DNA of 64,000 bases from Paragonimus westermani (Eukaryota; Platyhelminthes; Trematoda; Plagiorchiida; Troglotrematidae), in assembly GCA_008508345.1 (NCBI GenBank), contig QNGE01003686.1, forward strand, positions 1-64,000, read 5' to 3'. This document shows, piece by piece, positions 57,101-64,000 of this stretch. Each line of letters opens with the position of its first letter. Position 1 is the stretch's first letter. The notes under the pieces are model-generated. The model worked only from the letters and a program-made list of their open reading frames with translations, ran no database searches and had not been told where the DNA came from. The position numbers and the translations under genes were made by a program.

Positions 57101-60100
57101 CAACTTACCTTGTTCCACTTCATTTATTGCCCCCCCCTTTACGGACAGCTCGGTCAAACCCGACTAGCCTCCACAAGTTGCACAGGTTACTAGACGTAGA
57201 CTGTGTGAGACAAAAAAGTCCCAGTATGGAAAGTGAACCGAACCTGTTATGGTCGAGTTACAGGTAACCGTTTTCGATTCTGTGCACTAGGTCACCATTT
57301 TGTCACCACGAACCTCACGCTAGTCGCATCTGTATGTAAAACGAGCAGAGTGGGGAGCAGCGGCAGTCATCTTTGGCCCGTGGCTCAACCACCTTAAGGT
57401 ATGCATCGATGCAGACTAAATGAATGAATCCGTTTTTCCCACATTACCAGGTCTCAACAATCTAGTGCCATCAGTGGATATTCGTGTGTTATTGGTGTCA
57501 ATCTACACAGCATTGAAGAAAGTCTGCATCCTCAAAGTTGAGCAAACACGTTTCGCAACCGTGTGGTACCATCGGTGTCACAACTGTACTATATGTTCAA
57601 GCAACGTCTACCCGTCATTACAGATCACTTGGATTTGCCAAGACTACCCTAGTCTTGTAGATACAGTATTTGGTTTCATACCCTATACACCTACTTCTAC
57701 TGAGTCGGCCGCTAAACACCTGAGCTGATTAACAACCTTCATAGACTTACCGTTTATCAAAAGATCCAGGAAGCTACTGCTTAGTTTAAGAAGCAATCAG
57801 CATTCTTAAGATGCAAGGCACATTTTAACATGTTTGGCAAGAAGAACGTTGATGTAAAACTATGCATTATTGTCGGCACAGCCAGGATTGGTTGACCTTT
57901 CACCAGGCATGAAATCTATGCAGATATACTGTGAGTGCCGTAAAGGTTCCTCGTTACTCGGGTCAAACCCATCTTGACGTGCTTCGCTCTTGGTTTGTAA
58001 TTTGTCGAACGGATCTTGGTACGTTTTAACTCGAACTGAGGTGTATGAAAAGAGGGTCGTTCGTGTGATCAGATCAAGTCAAGAAACATGGAATTCAAAG
58101 TGACATTATCGTGATACAATCAGTAATATTAAGAGAAAAATGGTTTGAAACGCCTGATTAATCAACATGACCTAGAGTTGATCAGAGCTTCCACATTCTT
58201 ATAGGTCTTCTAGCCAGGTCTTTTTCGAATGAAACAGTTGGCTCAAGATTTGCTCATCTAAAGGCTCGTCAGTAGCACGCACCCTTGCCAGGGCCGAGCT
58301 GTGAACTCCGGCCACGCTTTCACAAAGCAACCGTGTTAATCACTATGTCATTGCAGATTGCAAACAACCACGAGTGATGTTCAACTTATGACACTTGTTG
58401 AGCTAAAAATAGAACTGTAAAACCTTGGAAGTAATGATACACAAAAATATAAATATAAAGGTTGTGACACTCTTAGTCGTTAAAAGCATTCCAGCAGGAT
58501 AAACTCAAGAATACTCAAAATTCAATCTAGGTAAGGGGTCACTATAAAATTGTAGTGCTAAAGAGTCGAACGTAACTAATGAACGAGAAAAAAATTTATT
58601 GTGGGTGAGTGATAAGTACAGGGCTGCTTCAAATACATCATGTTTTATAATTTTCAGTTCATTCTGATGTAACCGACCGACGGACTCAGAATGTTCACAT
58701 CCACTGAACACAGCTTCAGCCGCTCATCGCTGAATTGCTGTAATGACTCCATGAAAATTCCTTCAAATTCACACAGCCGAAACAACTTTTGCTCCTATCT
58801 GTGCTCATCAAGTAAAGACAAAAGTTTAGATGTTATTCGGGCATTTCTTGTTACGAATCGAAGAAGTCATCCGAAACAGGGGCGATAAAATTAACTGCCA
58901 TATTATTCCAATGTTGCATTACTTACACCAATTGGTTCTTTGCCATCTTTGAACCAAGTGTACTGAGGCTCCGGAAATCCACTGTAGATACACTTCAGAC
59001 GTAGCACATCACCGACCACGGTGACTTCTGTTCTCGGTGTTCTGTATAATGTTGTCAACTTGTAGTTTGTCTTTAGTCAAACAAAAAGGGGAACAAACCA
59101 CTAACGTAAAAATGATAGGGATGAAAACTAAACCAGCTGAGTTCTCATAGTACAGTACTGAAGAATCACGTTTCTAAGGTTTATATGAGGTTAGCAAAGA
59201 TATTTCAAATGTTGGTCAGCAACCCTGTATGCGGCTTAAAAATGTATCATCTTTGAAACTTCCTATATTGACCACCAACGGTTTCACCGAGCAGCCAGGA
59301 GTCTGTTCACTGTCGGTTGAGTTCACATTCGAGTATGTTTAAGCACGCAAAAAGCGCTAGGCATCCGTGTTAATTTTCTTAATATGCCTTATGGTGGATG
59401 GAACGAAACTCTAAGACCGGTGGTGCTGTTTATGAAGTGAAACCTTTAACAAACCATTATTGTTATATCAATCGAAGCTTCACATACGAGTTTCTGTGCC
59501 GGCGATACAATCGGTCACTATCCTTTCTTCTTTGACCGTAATCTGCACTTGAGGACCGTTTCAAATGTGAGGTTTTCGTCGAACATCTACAACCCAATCT
59601 AGAATTTATTGGTTAGCAACGGTCAGTAACAAATCAACCACAACATGCGTCTAACGCGATAAAAACACCTTTTGCATAAGAAAATCTGTATAGTATAGGG
59701 AGGCAAAAATGCAACACATCACTTCTTCTCTGTGCACTTACTTGTTGACCATAAACTTGCAGCCTGTACGATGGACCGTTCTTCTGATGCCTCAAAACCT
59801 CGTTGTTCGCGACACAAGTATACAGTGTGTTATGATCTTCTTGAATCACAGCAGCGATGTAGAGGTAGCCTTAAATTGTAAGGGCAAATACAGGATAAAA
59901 GCAAGTTGATGGCTTCGATGCAAACATAAGTACGAACAAGATTACGCACTGTACTGTAAGGTGGTGGGCACATACAGTTCTATAAGTTCCTAGTGAACAA
60001 ATCAAAGCAAATTCCAAGAAATGCTGCTCCACGCCGTACTTAACCAGAAATACAGACATCAAAACAAATGTTTCCGTTAACGTATTTTCGCATTATAATA

Positions 60101-63100
60101 AAGAAAGTAGTTCGCGCAGTTTTTCGAATCAATATTTTGTATCTTTTGCAAGTGACACATCCTGCTGTTTTCTGAGTTACAACCATTCAAGCGTGCTAGC
60201 TCGTCTCCACCTATGTCCAAAAACAGCTAGTGTTGATAACCCAATAATCCTGATAGTTCAGCTTTATACGACAAAGAAACCGTAGGTTTAGTCCTCCATC
60301 TTTATGTAAATAGTTTTCAGGAATTTGTCTGTCTGTCGTTGTGTTTGTGTTCCCTTTACAGTCTGGTTACGTGTACGTGTTCATCCAAAATATTTGTAAT
60401 GTTCCTCTGAAAGACACTGTACAATTTATGTCTACTTGGAGTTCTGTCAAAAAAAGATATATTATTTGGAAGACTACATATTGCGATAATTGATTTACGG
60501 CTGGAAGCGCTTATCCACCGGTCATCTGAACAACTGTGATAGTCATGGGATATAAGGTGATTTGCTGTTGTCCCATTTCTTCAGTCGGATTTGATCAACT
60601 TCAAGTGAGCAGTTTGAGTTGCTTACAGATACAGTTGACAGTAACACAATCATTTTTCATATCATACGAAACGTCTGATTTTGTGATTGCAACAACCGTC
60701 TACGTTGTATGGGAATCAAAGTAGCTCCTACAAGGGGCTTACAAACACTGCTGTGAGGGCTGTCTGCAAATAAACTTACCATTGATATCAGTTGCTCTTC
60801 TGTTAGTCTCTTTGATGTATTGTATCTGCGCGTTCTTTTCCGTTTGCCAGGTGACAACTGGAGGAGGATACCCGAGAGGCACATTGCATGGTAGTTGTAC
60901 TGGCTCTCCGTACTGTGCCACAACAATTTTGGTAGCGTACTGGTCAAAATTTCCCAGTTCTGCAAAGACAAAAGTGCACTGATGTGAGAGTGACAATGTC
61001 AGTTAATTGAACTATAAGAAGGTACGCAACAAAATCTAGCAACAAAGTACACGACTACAATATACAGTGGTATGTTAAGATGGACGGATTTGAAGGTTTA
61101 AAAGCAAATTAGAAAACTGATTCGTTGCGACTAACTTAACCAGGCTACATATCGGCACTTTATTTCAAATCATTACTCCAAATTTTTCAGTGTTAAAAGG
61201 TTCACCAGACAAACTCCTTTGATCCAAACTATTCATAAGTGTATTAACACACTTTGTATAATGAGAGACAGAGTTCGCGCACACTAAAATTAATTCGAAG
61301 TAATTGTAACACCACAAAGCAGTAGATCATCTTTCCCTTCAGAAACAAGACGGAAATTACGGATTAAAAATGAACAGGAGTTTAGTGCAAAAGTGGTCGT
61401 TTTTAAATAATTTCCTCCATTCCCGGAATATCGTTATTTGTCTTGAACAGAGACAGACCATTGTCTGCTGCGTGCTACTTTTATGGGTAAATATGTCTAG
61501 TGCAAAAGTCTACACATTCAAATTTGGGCGAAAACACTTCTCCCTCCAAAAAGCCACCTTCCCAGTGAGGTCACTTTGGGATTCGCCGAATCAGCGGTTA
61601 AGACAGGTCCTTCCAAGGAGATCGCCTCAACAAAGGATCTATTCTCATGGCCGTGAACTCAGCACACTGTACGCAAACCAGCCTCTTTGACAGTGCTGTC
61701 ACAGTGACCTATTGCGCGGAACACGGATGTACCTTTCAAAAAGTTTGCACATGTTCCACCTAATAAGACCAAACGTTTCGATGTCTTGTTTAAACTGATA
61801 AATAGTGAGTAAATAACACTCGTTCAGTGCATTCATGGTCTGATGTGTTGAGTAAACACGTACGGTTGATAATCCTGCCAATGCAACCATTCGGTAAGCG
61901 TCACCGTAGCTCAGAGGCGCTCACTCAATCACCTATGAATACCCCTTATGGTAAATAAAGTGAGGAAGTAATATTTTTGGTTAAGGTGCTGCCACCGTAA
62001 GTGAGTGATGCTGGATTGAGCTAGCGTCAGCTATCTGAAGAGTGTGACGTCGGCAGTAAGCACGCTCACAAACTCATTTGCAACAAGTGTAGCAACTTTG
62101 TCACTGATGAGCGTGACAGTATCATTTGAAAACCCCTGAATAACTTTGCGATTAATATTGCCGTTCAGCAGTTTTTAATTTGGCTGACCTGTGAACATTT
62201 TGGTTTTATGTCTAATGTTGTACAAACAGAGGCTGTGCGACTGCTGATAAAAGGCTTCAAAGCACCTCTAATAGGTGGATGCGGTAGGTAACTAATAGAG
62301 AGAGATATATGTGGTGCTGACAGTCGTAGCATAACTCGACCTTATGGGTGCAATAGAATGGATGGCATATAACTAGACACATCTTGGAAACTTGTGTTTA
62401 TAAACTGTGGCATCCAAACCTTGTAAGAACATGTGCCTTTCATGTCACAGCTTTTACAGTCTAGTTTGTAGTATAGCTGGATCCCAGAGGTAACTTCGAT
62501 AGAGAAATTTGAGTGGACCTGTTCCGTCAACAAATTTCCCAAAACCAACTATCGTTTCTCTCACAAGAATCATCTCGATGTAGTCCGCGGACTTTTCCTC
62601 CCAAGTTACCATCCATCCGACACCAACCCTCAGTTCTCAATATCAAGTATTTTAAACTCACAGCAGGCAGAATCCATCCAACGTTGTCATCCGTATTAGT
62701 CACCTACAGTAGACTCGATCGTTGATACAGTGATTTACACTGCTTATAGAATGTTTAACGCATTCAGTCGTATTTAAAGCTGGAATATGAGCATATCGCT
62801 GTTATCGCATTCACACCTGAACGCATCCATCATTGCAAATCGAACAACATGTGACTACTGTGACCGAGTCGGCATACTAACTTAACGGATATATAGCTGA
62901 CTGCTTGATGTAACAGAATGTTTGCCGCCACTATCCGTGAACTGGGTTGTCCGCATCTTCACGTCATCAGCAGTTGGCCTTTCAACGGTCAAGTAGGTCG
63001 ATGACGCTGTTTTAGGTGTACCGTATTTTGACATTTCTAGTTTATGACAGTTATATTACGGATTGTTTGTGTGATTCACACCTGGGAAAAACGACTTGGT

Positions 63101-64000
63101 TTGTCGTGCACTAAATTAAGGTAAGAGTAATTAAGCGCTAAGTAAGCCTATTCGCGGGTCATAAGTATTAGTGAGGACAGGTCAAAGTGGATTAACACTT
63201 TACATGTTATCCCGCAGAGAACAGGCTACGAATACCTTGGAAACGCAGAATGCATGCGGGATGTTTGAAAAAATTAACTCACCGATTTGGAAAACATGCA
63301 CAATCAGAGTATTGACCTAAATCCGGACTAATAGTTCAGTGCTCAGCGTAAACAACGTAAATGAGGTGTTAATTAACAAGTCACGATAGCAATGGCTTAT
63401 AAGCAATTGCGGTCGGTATGCATCCACTGTATATTTATAGTGAGGTCAGTAATACATTTGAAAAGTTCAATACTTATAAACTGGAGATACGTGATTATAA
63501 CGGACGTTTCAAGTGGGTGAATGTCTACTGAATAGACCGCAGAAATTTGCACGAGCAACCAAATCGCCGGGGTGGAAGACATCAATAATTTGTAAATTTG
63601 AGTTGGAGTGAATAATTTAAATTTTGTCGAACTGTTACCTGCTCTTTTAACATTGATTGTGTTTGACTGGGCCACTCCGAATTGATTCTCAGCGATACAC
63701 TGGTATATTCCATCGTCATCTGTGCCTGGTCGTGCAATAACAAGAGTACCCTGATCAGGCCACTTTGTATAACGGCCTGTATTGGCAGCCCAGTTGAACA
63801 CTTTCCCATTTTTATACCACACATATCTAAAAGTATGTATTCATAAGATTATATTCACTTGGGTGATGGTGAACCGATCGCGACGCAGGGAAGTAAAATG
63901 GCTTCCCCTGGTATGAAAACAGCGTTTCTGGGAGGTAGCTGAGTAAAAGACGGAGGAAACGTCACTGCAGATATAAGAGCTAGGAACGTCTCACCTGAAA
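20902..64000 (-). CDS. Nrg: Neuroglian/L1CAM-type cell adhesion molecule, spliced gene (5' end outside window)
   Basis: This gene encodes a type I membrane protein of the L1 family, which mediates homophilic neural adhesion and links to the cytoskeleton. Twenty-one exons on the minus strand keep one frame from 63964 to a stop at 20902-20904. They give six Ig domains (two cysteines in each), five FnIII domains, a membrane helix and a cytoplasmic tail of about 195 residues, about 1,460 residues in view. Domain count and order match fly neuroglian, and characteristic stretches align: KNGK in Ig1, GGRY in Ig5, and EYAQP in the tail where fly has EYSQP. Introns run from 32 nt to about 7 kb. Odd points are a large insert in FnIII-3 and no visible FIGQY motif. 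Contactin and Dscam are excluded by the TM/tail and by the 6+5 layout respectively. Exon edges are read by eye. Confidence 0.93.
21803..21817. repeat. Short (TA)n microsatellite
   Basis: An uninterrupted run of about seven TA dinucleotides. It lies just upstream, in gene orientation, of the last Nrg exon, within the preceding intron. Confidence 0.85.
22581..22800 (-). mobile_element. tRNA-derived SINE with hammerhead-like core (minus copy at 22.7 kb)
   Basis: On the minus strand it reads GCGCAGTGGTCAACACGATT (A-box region), a degenerate B box, AAGGATAAGCACTATTGATG-AG, a degenerate stem II, then CCCGAGTCTAACGC and the tail GCGATCAGTTGTGG. This copy keeps a GUC cleavage-type triplet before TAACGC, which can partly pair with GCACTA. 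The core itself is mutated (TTGATGAG; AAAAC for GAAAC). It lies in the Nrg intron between exons 20 and 21. Confidence 0.75.
22811..22955 (+). mobile_element. tRNA-derived SINE (plus copy at 22.85 kb, 5' truncated)
   Basis: It begins in the B-box region (CCGGAATTCCAGCCCC) and continues with ACACTACTGATGAGCTCCAA-CAAGAGTGAAATTCAAG, a recognisable core with stem II CTC/GAG, and the tail CCGACTGGAAAATCTATGGG. It lies head to head with the minus copy at 22581-22800, forming an imperfect inverted pair. Confidence 0.72.
24947..25158 (-). CDS. Nrg: Nrg exon 20: cytoplasmic tail
   Basis: Acceptor TTTTTGTAG|TCCAGA and donor CACGAG|GTAAGG, phase 2 in and 1 out. PEYAQPMNVDEVTGSLLPGQ resembles the fly tail words HEYSQPLD. 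A proline-rich part and an acidic IESDQEHWSPSEAEGGMSDF follow, roughly where fly has ESDTDSMAEYGD. The expected FIGQY ankyrin-binding core is not recognisable after it. Confidence 0.88.
25352..25391 (-). CDS. Nrg: Nrg exon 19 (tentative 40-nt mini-exon, juxtamembrane tail)
   Basis: Exon 18 leaves in phase 1 and exon 20 enters in phase 2, so a segment of length 1 mod 3 must lie between them. Here a good acceptor (GGTATTCAG|TCAGTC) and donor (AATGT|GTAAGA) bound exactly 40 nt, open in the needed frame, giving ISRFDPCTENQQN. This sits where neuroglian has its juxtamembrane K/R-Y-x-V segment, but similarity is weak. Another small exon in the 4.5-kb gap could be the real one. Confidence 0.5.
29170..29340 (+). 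mobile_element. SINE 3' portion (tail-only copy at 29.2 kb)
   Basis: CCTTTCTGAAGGGGACTGAC-TGAAAAGTCCATAGGAATGC and then AAGAAAACCC...TACTCAC match the tail of the 16.5- and 22.7-kb copies. No clear tRNA head remains. It is followed in the same orientation by the copy at 29485, suggesting a head-to-tail arrangement. Confidence 0.55.
29485..29660 (+). mobile_element. tRNA-derived SINE with the best hammerhead-like core (29.5 kb)
   Basis: The head is degenerate (GGTCAGCCGGGTTGCCTCAC; CCGGAATTCTAGCCC). At 29572-29600 it has TTGACGAG, a stem GCTCT-GGTG-AGAGC, then GAAAC and TCGA, so stem II is five perfect base pairs and the GAAAC box is intact. The part 3' of the core is deleted straight into GGGGCTGACTGGAAAGTTTA. 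It lies about 90 bp downstream of the Nrg exon 18 donor, antisense to the gene. Confidence 0.72.
29753..29965 (-). CDS. Nrg: Nrg exon 18: end of FnIII-5, transmembrane helix, stop-transfer
   Basis: Acceptor CCCATAG|ATACAT and donor CTCAA|GTAAGT, phase 1 on both sides. TSYEVRMVATNG closes FnIII-5. A short G/S/A-rich stem follows, then the hydrophobic run WFIIVCMFLIAFIALLIFLI and a basic stop-transfer stretch LIRRRR. This is a typical type I membrane topology, with the tail inside the cell. Confidence 0.95.
30021..30212 (-). CDS. Nrg: Nrg exon 17: most of FnIII-5
   Basis: Acceptor GAAAAG|CTCCCA and donor CTCAG|GTGAGT, phase 1 on both sides. It translates APNAPNFVVTAVG ... FTVLYEPSQRGIPGTVFFAQY ... 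VVLWIDSAS ... TIIVEGL. The pattern matches the membrane-proximal FnIII domain of neuroglian. The intron to the next exon is 55 nt. Confidence 0.9.
30347..30529 (-). CDS. Nrg: Nrg exon 16: second half of FnIII-4
   Basis: Acceptor TCGTTCAG|TACAAG and donor GTAG|GTAAGC, phase 1 on both sides. The sequence includes TGQRLTSLRPNTTYRITVWP then MTSAGTG and TTAPSD. This is the L-x-P-x-T-x-Y-x-I-x-V motif that ends an FnIII domain. Confidence 0.93.
31608..32244 (-). other. Two adjacent unassigned minus-strand frames in an Nrg intron
   Basis: Frames of 95 codons (31957-32244) and 107 codons (31608-31931) lie almost end to end on the same strand, in the intron between Nrg exons 15 and 16. No domain is recognisable. 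They may be a broken processed copy of some gene or chance frames. Confidence 0.2.
35357..35511 (-). CDS. Nrg: Nrg exon 15: end of FnIII-3 and start of FnIII-4
   Basis: Acceptor TTTGTTAG|TCCGGC and donor GGAAC|GTAAGT, phase 2 in and 1 out. PAVTVTTMEDTPGPVANLQAV is the FnIII-3/4 linker. IIWTPPSEPNGRVTGYEFEAKE is the classic W-x-P-P...N-G-x-I/V-T-G-Y FnIII signature, which opens FnIII-4. Confidence 0.93.
37723..38249 (-). CDS. Nrg: Nrg exon 14: FnIII-3 with large RRRR-S insert
   Basis: Acceptor TTCAAACAG|GATCTT and donor ATGGG|GTGAGT, phase 0 in and 2 out, 527 nt. The last ~35 residues (INYTLVGVPG...IWLRILNTRFAGP) are the ordinary FnIII-3 E-G strands. The ~130 residues before them have no counterpart in the fly protein as I know it. 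The insert starts VLYSRRRRSVSDE (RRRR at 38196-38207), then an acidic run HEDDIDSDEY, two cysteines (SVCRF, ISCPG), NIT and NIS glycosylation sites and a Q/P-rich part. RRRR-S fits a furin-type R-x-R/K-R site; L1-family proteins in vertebrates are proteolysed within FnIII-3. There is no internal GT-AG pair that obviously removes the insert. Confidence 0.9.
38650..38860 (-). mobile_element. tRNA-derived SINE with hammerhead-like core (38.7 kb)
   Basis: On the minus strand it reads TGGCGCAGTGGTCAACATGG (good A box), GGAGTTTAAATCCCAG (B box), ATCCACTACTGACGAG, a partial stem II, GCGAAACTCGAGTGTAGTGC and a tail GGCTGGAAAGTCTATC. CACTA before the core and TAGTG after it are complementary, which gives stem I of a type I hammerhead; the nucleotide at the cleavage position is G here, which would not cleave. 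It lies in the intron between Nrg exons 13 and 14. Confidence 0.78.
39079..39342 (-). CDS. Nrg: Nrg exon 13: end of FnIII-2 and start of FnIII-3
   Basis: Acceptor CTTCCAG|GTCACC and donor TTTCAG|GTATTT, 88 codons, phase 0 on both sides. VTIQSRNEKGVSTAQPTVALGYSGE closes FnIII-2; the word GYSGE is identical in fly neuroglian. FnIII-3 begins with PTVVNATPRGAVLRWQAI and FRGYRIEWCNATLD. Confidence 0.92.
39521..39715 (-). CDS. Nrg: Nrg exon 12: middle of FnIII-2
   Basis: Acceptor AAAACAG|ACCTTA and donor TTCCGG|GTAGGT, 65 codons, phase 0 on both sides. TLPYIEHYGSNLGYILTITC aligns with the fly stretch PEIEHNAPNFHYYV. It ends in YEIETFKQFR, which continues as VTIQSRNEKG in the next exon. Confidence 0.88.
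42752..42934 (-). CDS. Nrg: Nrg exon 11: end of FnIII-1 and start of FnIII-2
   Basis: Acceptor CTCATAG|GTCATT and donor TGGACG|GTGAGT, phase 0 on both sides. VILRPSILYQFRIRTRNRVGIS is the FnIII-1 F-G hairpin with its Y-x-F-R-I-R motif. PRVPAINPSELYVYG then LRNNLIIRWT begins FnIII-2. There is no ATG in the exon; domain logic and splice sites support it. Confidence 0.9.
44122..44330 (-). CDS. Nrg: Nrg exon 10: first part of FnIII-1
   Basis: Acceptor TCCAAAAG|GGCGAC and donor ATCAAA|GTTAGT, phase 1 in and 0 out. It translates as GRPEQAIHVQVNCVEF ... LALVSWYPGSDNYAPIMEYIVEYS ... DTWYPAEI, with the FnIII core tryptophan and the Y-x-V-E-Y strand. The open frame runs past the donor, but the phase-0 join to 42934 restores the missing F-G strands. 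Confidence 0.88.
45027..45408 (-). CDS. Nrg: Nrg exon 9: end of Ig5 and all of Ig6
   Basis: Acceptor TTCCCAG|TCTGTT and donor TACAAG|GTGAGG, phase 0 in and 1 out. TTDSGVYECTATNPFG closes Ig5. Ig6 follows, with VVKFVCTAETD, ITWYKDD and DTGQYRCNASNGLDYA, and ends ALLVQ. Six Ig domains are thereby complete, each with a cysteine pair. Confidence 0.94.
45914..46201 (-). CDS. Nrg: Nrg exon 8: end of Ig4 and start of Ig5
   Basis: Acceptor CCAAAAG|ATGATG and donor ATCTCG|GTAAGA, phase 0 on both sides (96 codons). Ig4 closes with DTAVIQCNASNAFGY. The linker EPPYF leads into Ig5 with VTLFC, SWTKDG and GGRYQSLPTGDLLIS. The GGRY...GDL block is shared with Ig5 of fly neuroglian. Confidence 0.93.
47543..47716. 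repeat. Second inverted repeat with hammerhead-like units
   Basis: Left arm 47543-47597 and right arm about 47661-47715 are reverse complements at about 46 of 55 positions, with weaker pairing continuing inward. On the minus strand the left unit reads CTGATGG (47607-47613), stem II CGTCAC/GTGATG around TTCGTTTG, then GAAACGTTTGC. The plus-strand unit in the right arm is more degraded (GTGATGATGAGAACCCGTTT-GGTGATGAAGCAC). This is another Penelope-type terminal-repeat style sequence, unlike the 53.8-kb one in primary sequence. It lies between Nrg exons 7 and 8. Confidence 0.7.
49508..49677 (-). CDS. Nrg: Nrg exon 7: first part of Ig4
   Basis: Acceptor TATTTCAG|TACCAC and donor GGAAAT|GTAAGT. 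The sequence VPPTFTEKPEDVTVPVNGSVIF, then KCNASGIPAPQIRWTVNG, gives the Ig4 strands A to C with cysteine and tryptophan. Exit is in phase 0, which joins directly to the exon at 46201. Confidence 0.92.
53877..53926 (-). ncRNA. Hammerhead-like ribozyme, left arm (mutated)
   Basis: This is the mirror copy of the unit in the right arm. On the minus strand it reads CTGAAGA, the same stem II, then GAAAG where the right arm has GAAAC. The C-to-G change breaks the short stem III, so this copy is less likely to be active. Confidence 0.55.
53953..54002 (+). ncRNA. Hammerhead-like ribozyme, type I, right arm
   Basis: AACACTC is followed by CTGAGGA (53962-53968), stem II GGCCACC-CGA-GGTGGTT, GAAAC (53987-53991), then GTA and GAGTATT. 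GAGTATT pairs with AACACTC (stem I, one mismatch). ACGT after GAA is self-complementary, as in ribozymes with a very short stem III that act as dimers. All core bases CUGANGA and GAAA are intact, with GUA as the cleavage triplet. Activity is not shown. Confidence 0.65.
56466..56610 (-). CDS. Nrg: Nrg exon 6: second half of Ig3
   Basis: Acceptor CATCCAG|CTACCG and donor TTCAAG|GTAACT. It encodes LPNVVVKNLGTMLEINPVTL then EAAGEYRCQGSNEQ and a closing strand YTVLVQ. It is phase 0 in and phase 1 out. The next intron is about 6.8 kb and contains the 53.8-kb palindrome. Confidence 0.9.
58170..58356 (-). mobile_element. tRNA-derived SINE (58.2 kb), core 3' half degraded
   Basis: On the minus strand it reads AACACGGTTGCTTTGTGAAA, GGAGTTCACAGCTCGGCCC (B-box region), GTGCTACTGACGAG, then a diverged stem and no intact GAAAC, and a tail CTGGCTAGAAGACCTATAAG. 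It belongs to the same family as the other copies and sits in the Nrg intron between exons 5 and 6. Confidence 0.68.
58927..59058 (-). CDS. Nrg: Nrg exon 5: first half of Ig3
   Basis: Acceptor CTACAAG|TTG and donor TTGGT|GTAAGT, phases 0 and 0. The translation LTTLYRTPRTEVTVVGDVL...LRLKCIYSGFPEPQYTWFKDGK is a textbook Ig B-C strand pair with cysteine and tryptophan. It contains no ATG, so its identity rests on domain similarity and phase. Confidence 0.9.
59742..59869 (-). CDS. Nrg: Nrg exon 4: second half of Ig2
   Basis: Acceptor TTTAAG|GC and donor CAACAA|GTAAGT. The exon encodes GYLYIAAVIQEDHNTLYTCVANNEVL and the last strand SYRLQVYG, giving the second cysteine of Ig2. It enters in phase 1 and leaves in phase 0, matching both neighbours. 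Confidence 0.92.
60780..60959 (-). CDS. Nrg: Nrg exon 3: first half of Ig2
   Basis: Acceptor TTTGCAG|AACTGG and donor AATG|GTAAGT, phases 1 and 1. The product AELGNFDQYATKIVVAQ...GEPVQLPCNVPLGYPPPVVTW starts exactly where the Ig1-Ig2 linker AELNAF occurs in fly neuroglian. It contributes the first cysteine and the tryptophan of Ig2. Confidence 0.92.
63639..63826 (-). CDS. Nrg: Nrg exon 2: C-terminal half of Ig1
   Basis: Acceptor TTTTAG|A and donor GCAG|GTAACA. The translation runs YVWYKNGKVFNW ... GTLVIARP ... DDGIYQCIAENQFG and carries the Ig tryptophan, the second cysteine and the D-x-G-x-Y-x-C motif. Fly neuroglian Ig1 reads almost the same way (WIKNGKKFDW, GTLVI, GHYQCFASNEFG), which is the strongest single clue to gene identity. 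The intron before it (63827-63858) is only 32 nt. Confidence 0.93.
63859..64000 (-). CDS. Nrg: Nrg exon 1 in window: N-terminal half of Ig1
   Basis: Reading the minus strand, the frame TFPPSFTQLPP...ILLPCVAIGSPSPK is the start of Ig1 with its first cysteine. It ends at a donor CAA|GTGAAT (phase 2) before an in-frame TGA. The 5' side is ambiguous. An AG acceptor at 63965-63966 would follow a 30-nt intron (GTGAGA...CTGCAG, 63965-63994) and an exon ending TTTCAG. Alternatively the frame simply stays open to the window edge through ETFLALISAV, which looks like the end of a signal peptide. Either way Ig1 begins here. Confidence 0.8.

Noticed and set aside
57420..57728. 102-codon plus-strand frame in the intron between exons 5 and 6
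   Set aside because: No domain, signal peptide or splice context; regarded as chance.
61905..61925. A-box-like CGTAGCTCAGAGGCGCTC
   Set aside because: The matching B box is absent at tRNA distance.
62100..62140. CTGATGAG followed by TGAAAAC as another hammerhead
   Set aside because: No stem II pairing between the two boxes and no flanking stem I.

Overview
The window is a stretch of invertebrate nuclear DNA, most probably from a digenean trematode (flatworm). It holds one large split gene on the minus strand surrounded and invaded by degraded retroelements: Penelope-like elements, a LINE, and tRNA-derived SINEs carrying a hammerhead-type ribozyme core like the SM-alpha family of schistosomes. 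No bacterial-type operons, rRNA or convincing tRNA genes were seen. The species assignment is inference from repeat style, intron style and protein similarity; no database search was run.

The main gene (about 20.9 kb to beyond 64.0 kb, minus strand) is an L1CAM/neuroglian-type neural cell-adhesion molecule. Twenty-one exons were placed by reading splice sites, phases and protein similarity by eye. All twenty junctions keep one open frame, giving about 1,460 residues in this window. The order is Ig1 to Ig6 (64.0-45.0 kb), five fibronectin III domains (44.3-29.8 kb), one membrane helix (29.8 kb) and a cytoplasmic tail of about 195 residues (25.4-20.9 kb). The 5' end (any remaining signal peptide, 5' UTR and promoter) lies past the right edge. 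Two features set it apart from the fly and vertebrate proteins as I know them: an insert of roughly 130 residues in the third FnIII domain that begins with an RRRR-S proprotein-convertase-like site, and a tail without a recognisable FIGQY ankyrin-binding motif but ending in a PDZ-ligand-like T-I-I.

The left 20.9 kb, downstream of this gene, is repeat-rich with no recognisable host exon: a 5'-truncated Penelope-like reverse transcriptase/GIY-YIG pseudogene (3.25-4.76 kb), a broken LINE (8.35-9.55 kb), a diverged 330-bp tandem duplication with an N at the joint (12.56-13.24 kb), a second Penelope-type relic (15.73-15.92 kb), and SINE pieces at 15.3, 16.5 and 19.6 kb.

The introns contain further SINE copies (22.6-22.95, 29.2-29.66, 38.65-38.86, 58.17-58.36 kb) and two large palindromes (47.54-47.72 and 53.84-54.05 kb). 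Each arm of those palindromes contains a hammerhead-like core of the sort known from Penelope-like elements. These ribozyme-bearing repeats are the most unusual structural signal here: two apparently unrelated retroelement types, a SINE and a Penelope-like element, both bring self-cleaving-ribozyme-like sequences into the introns of one neural adhesion gene.
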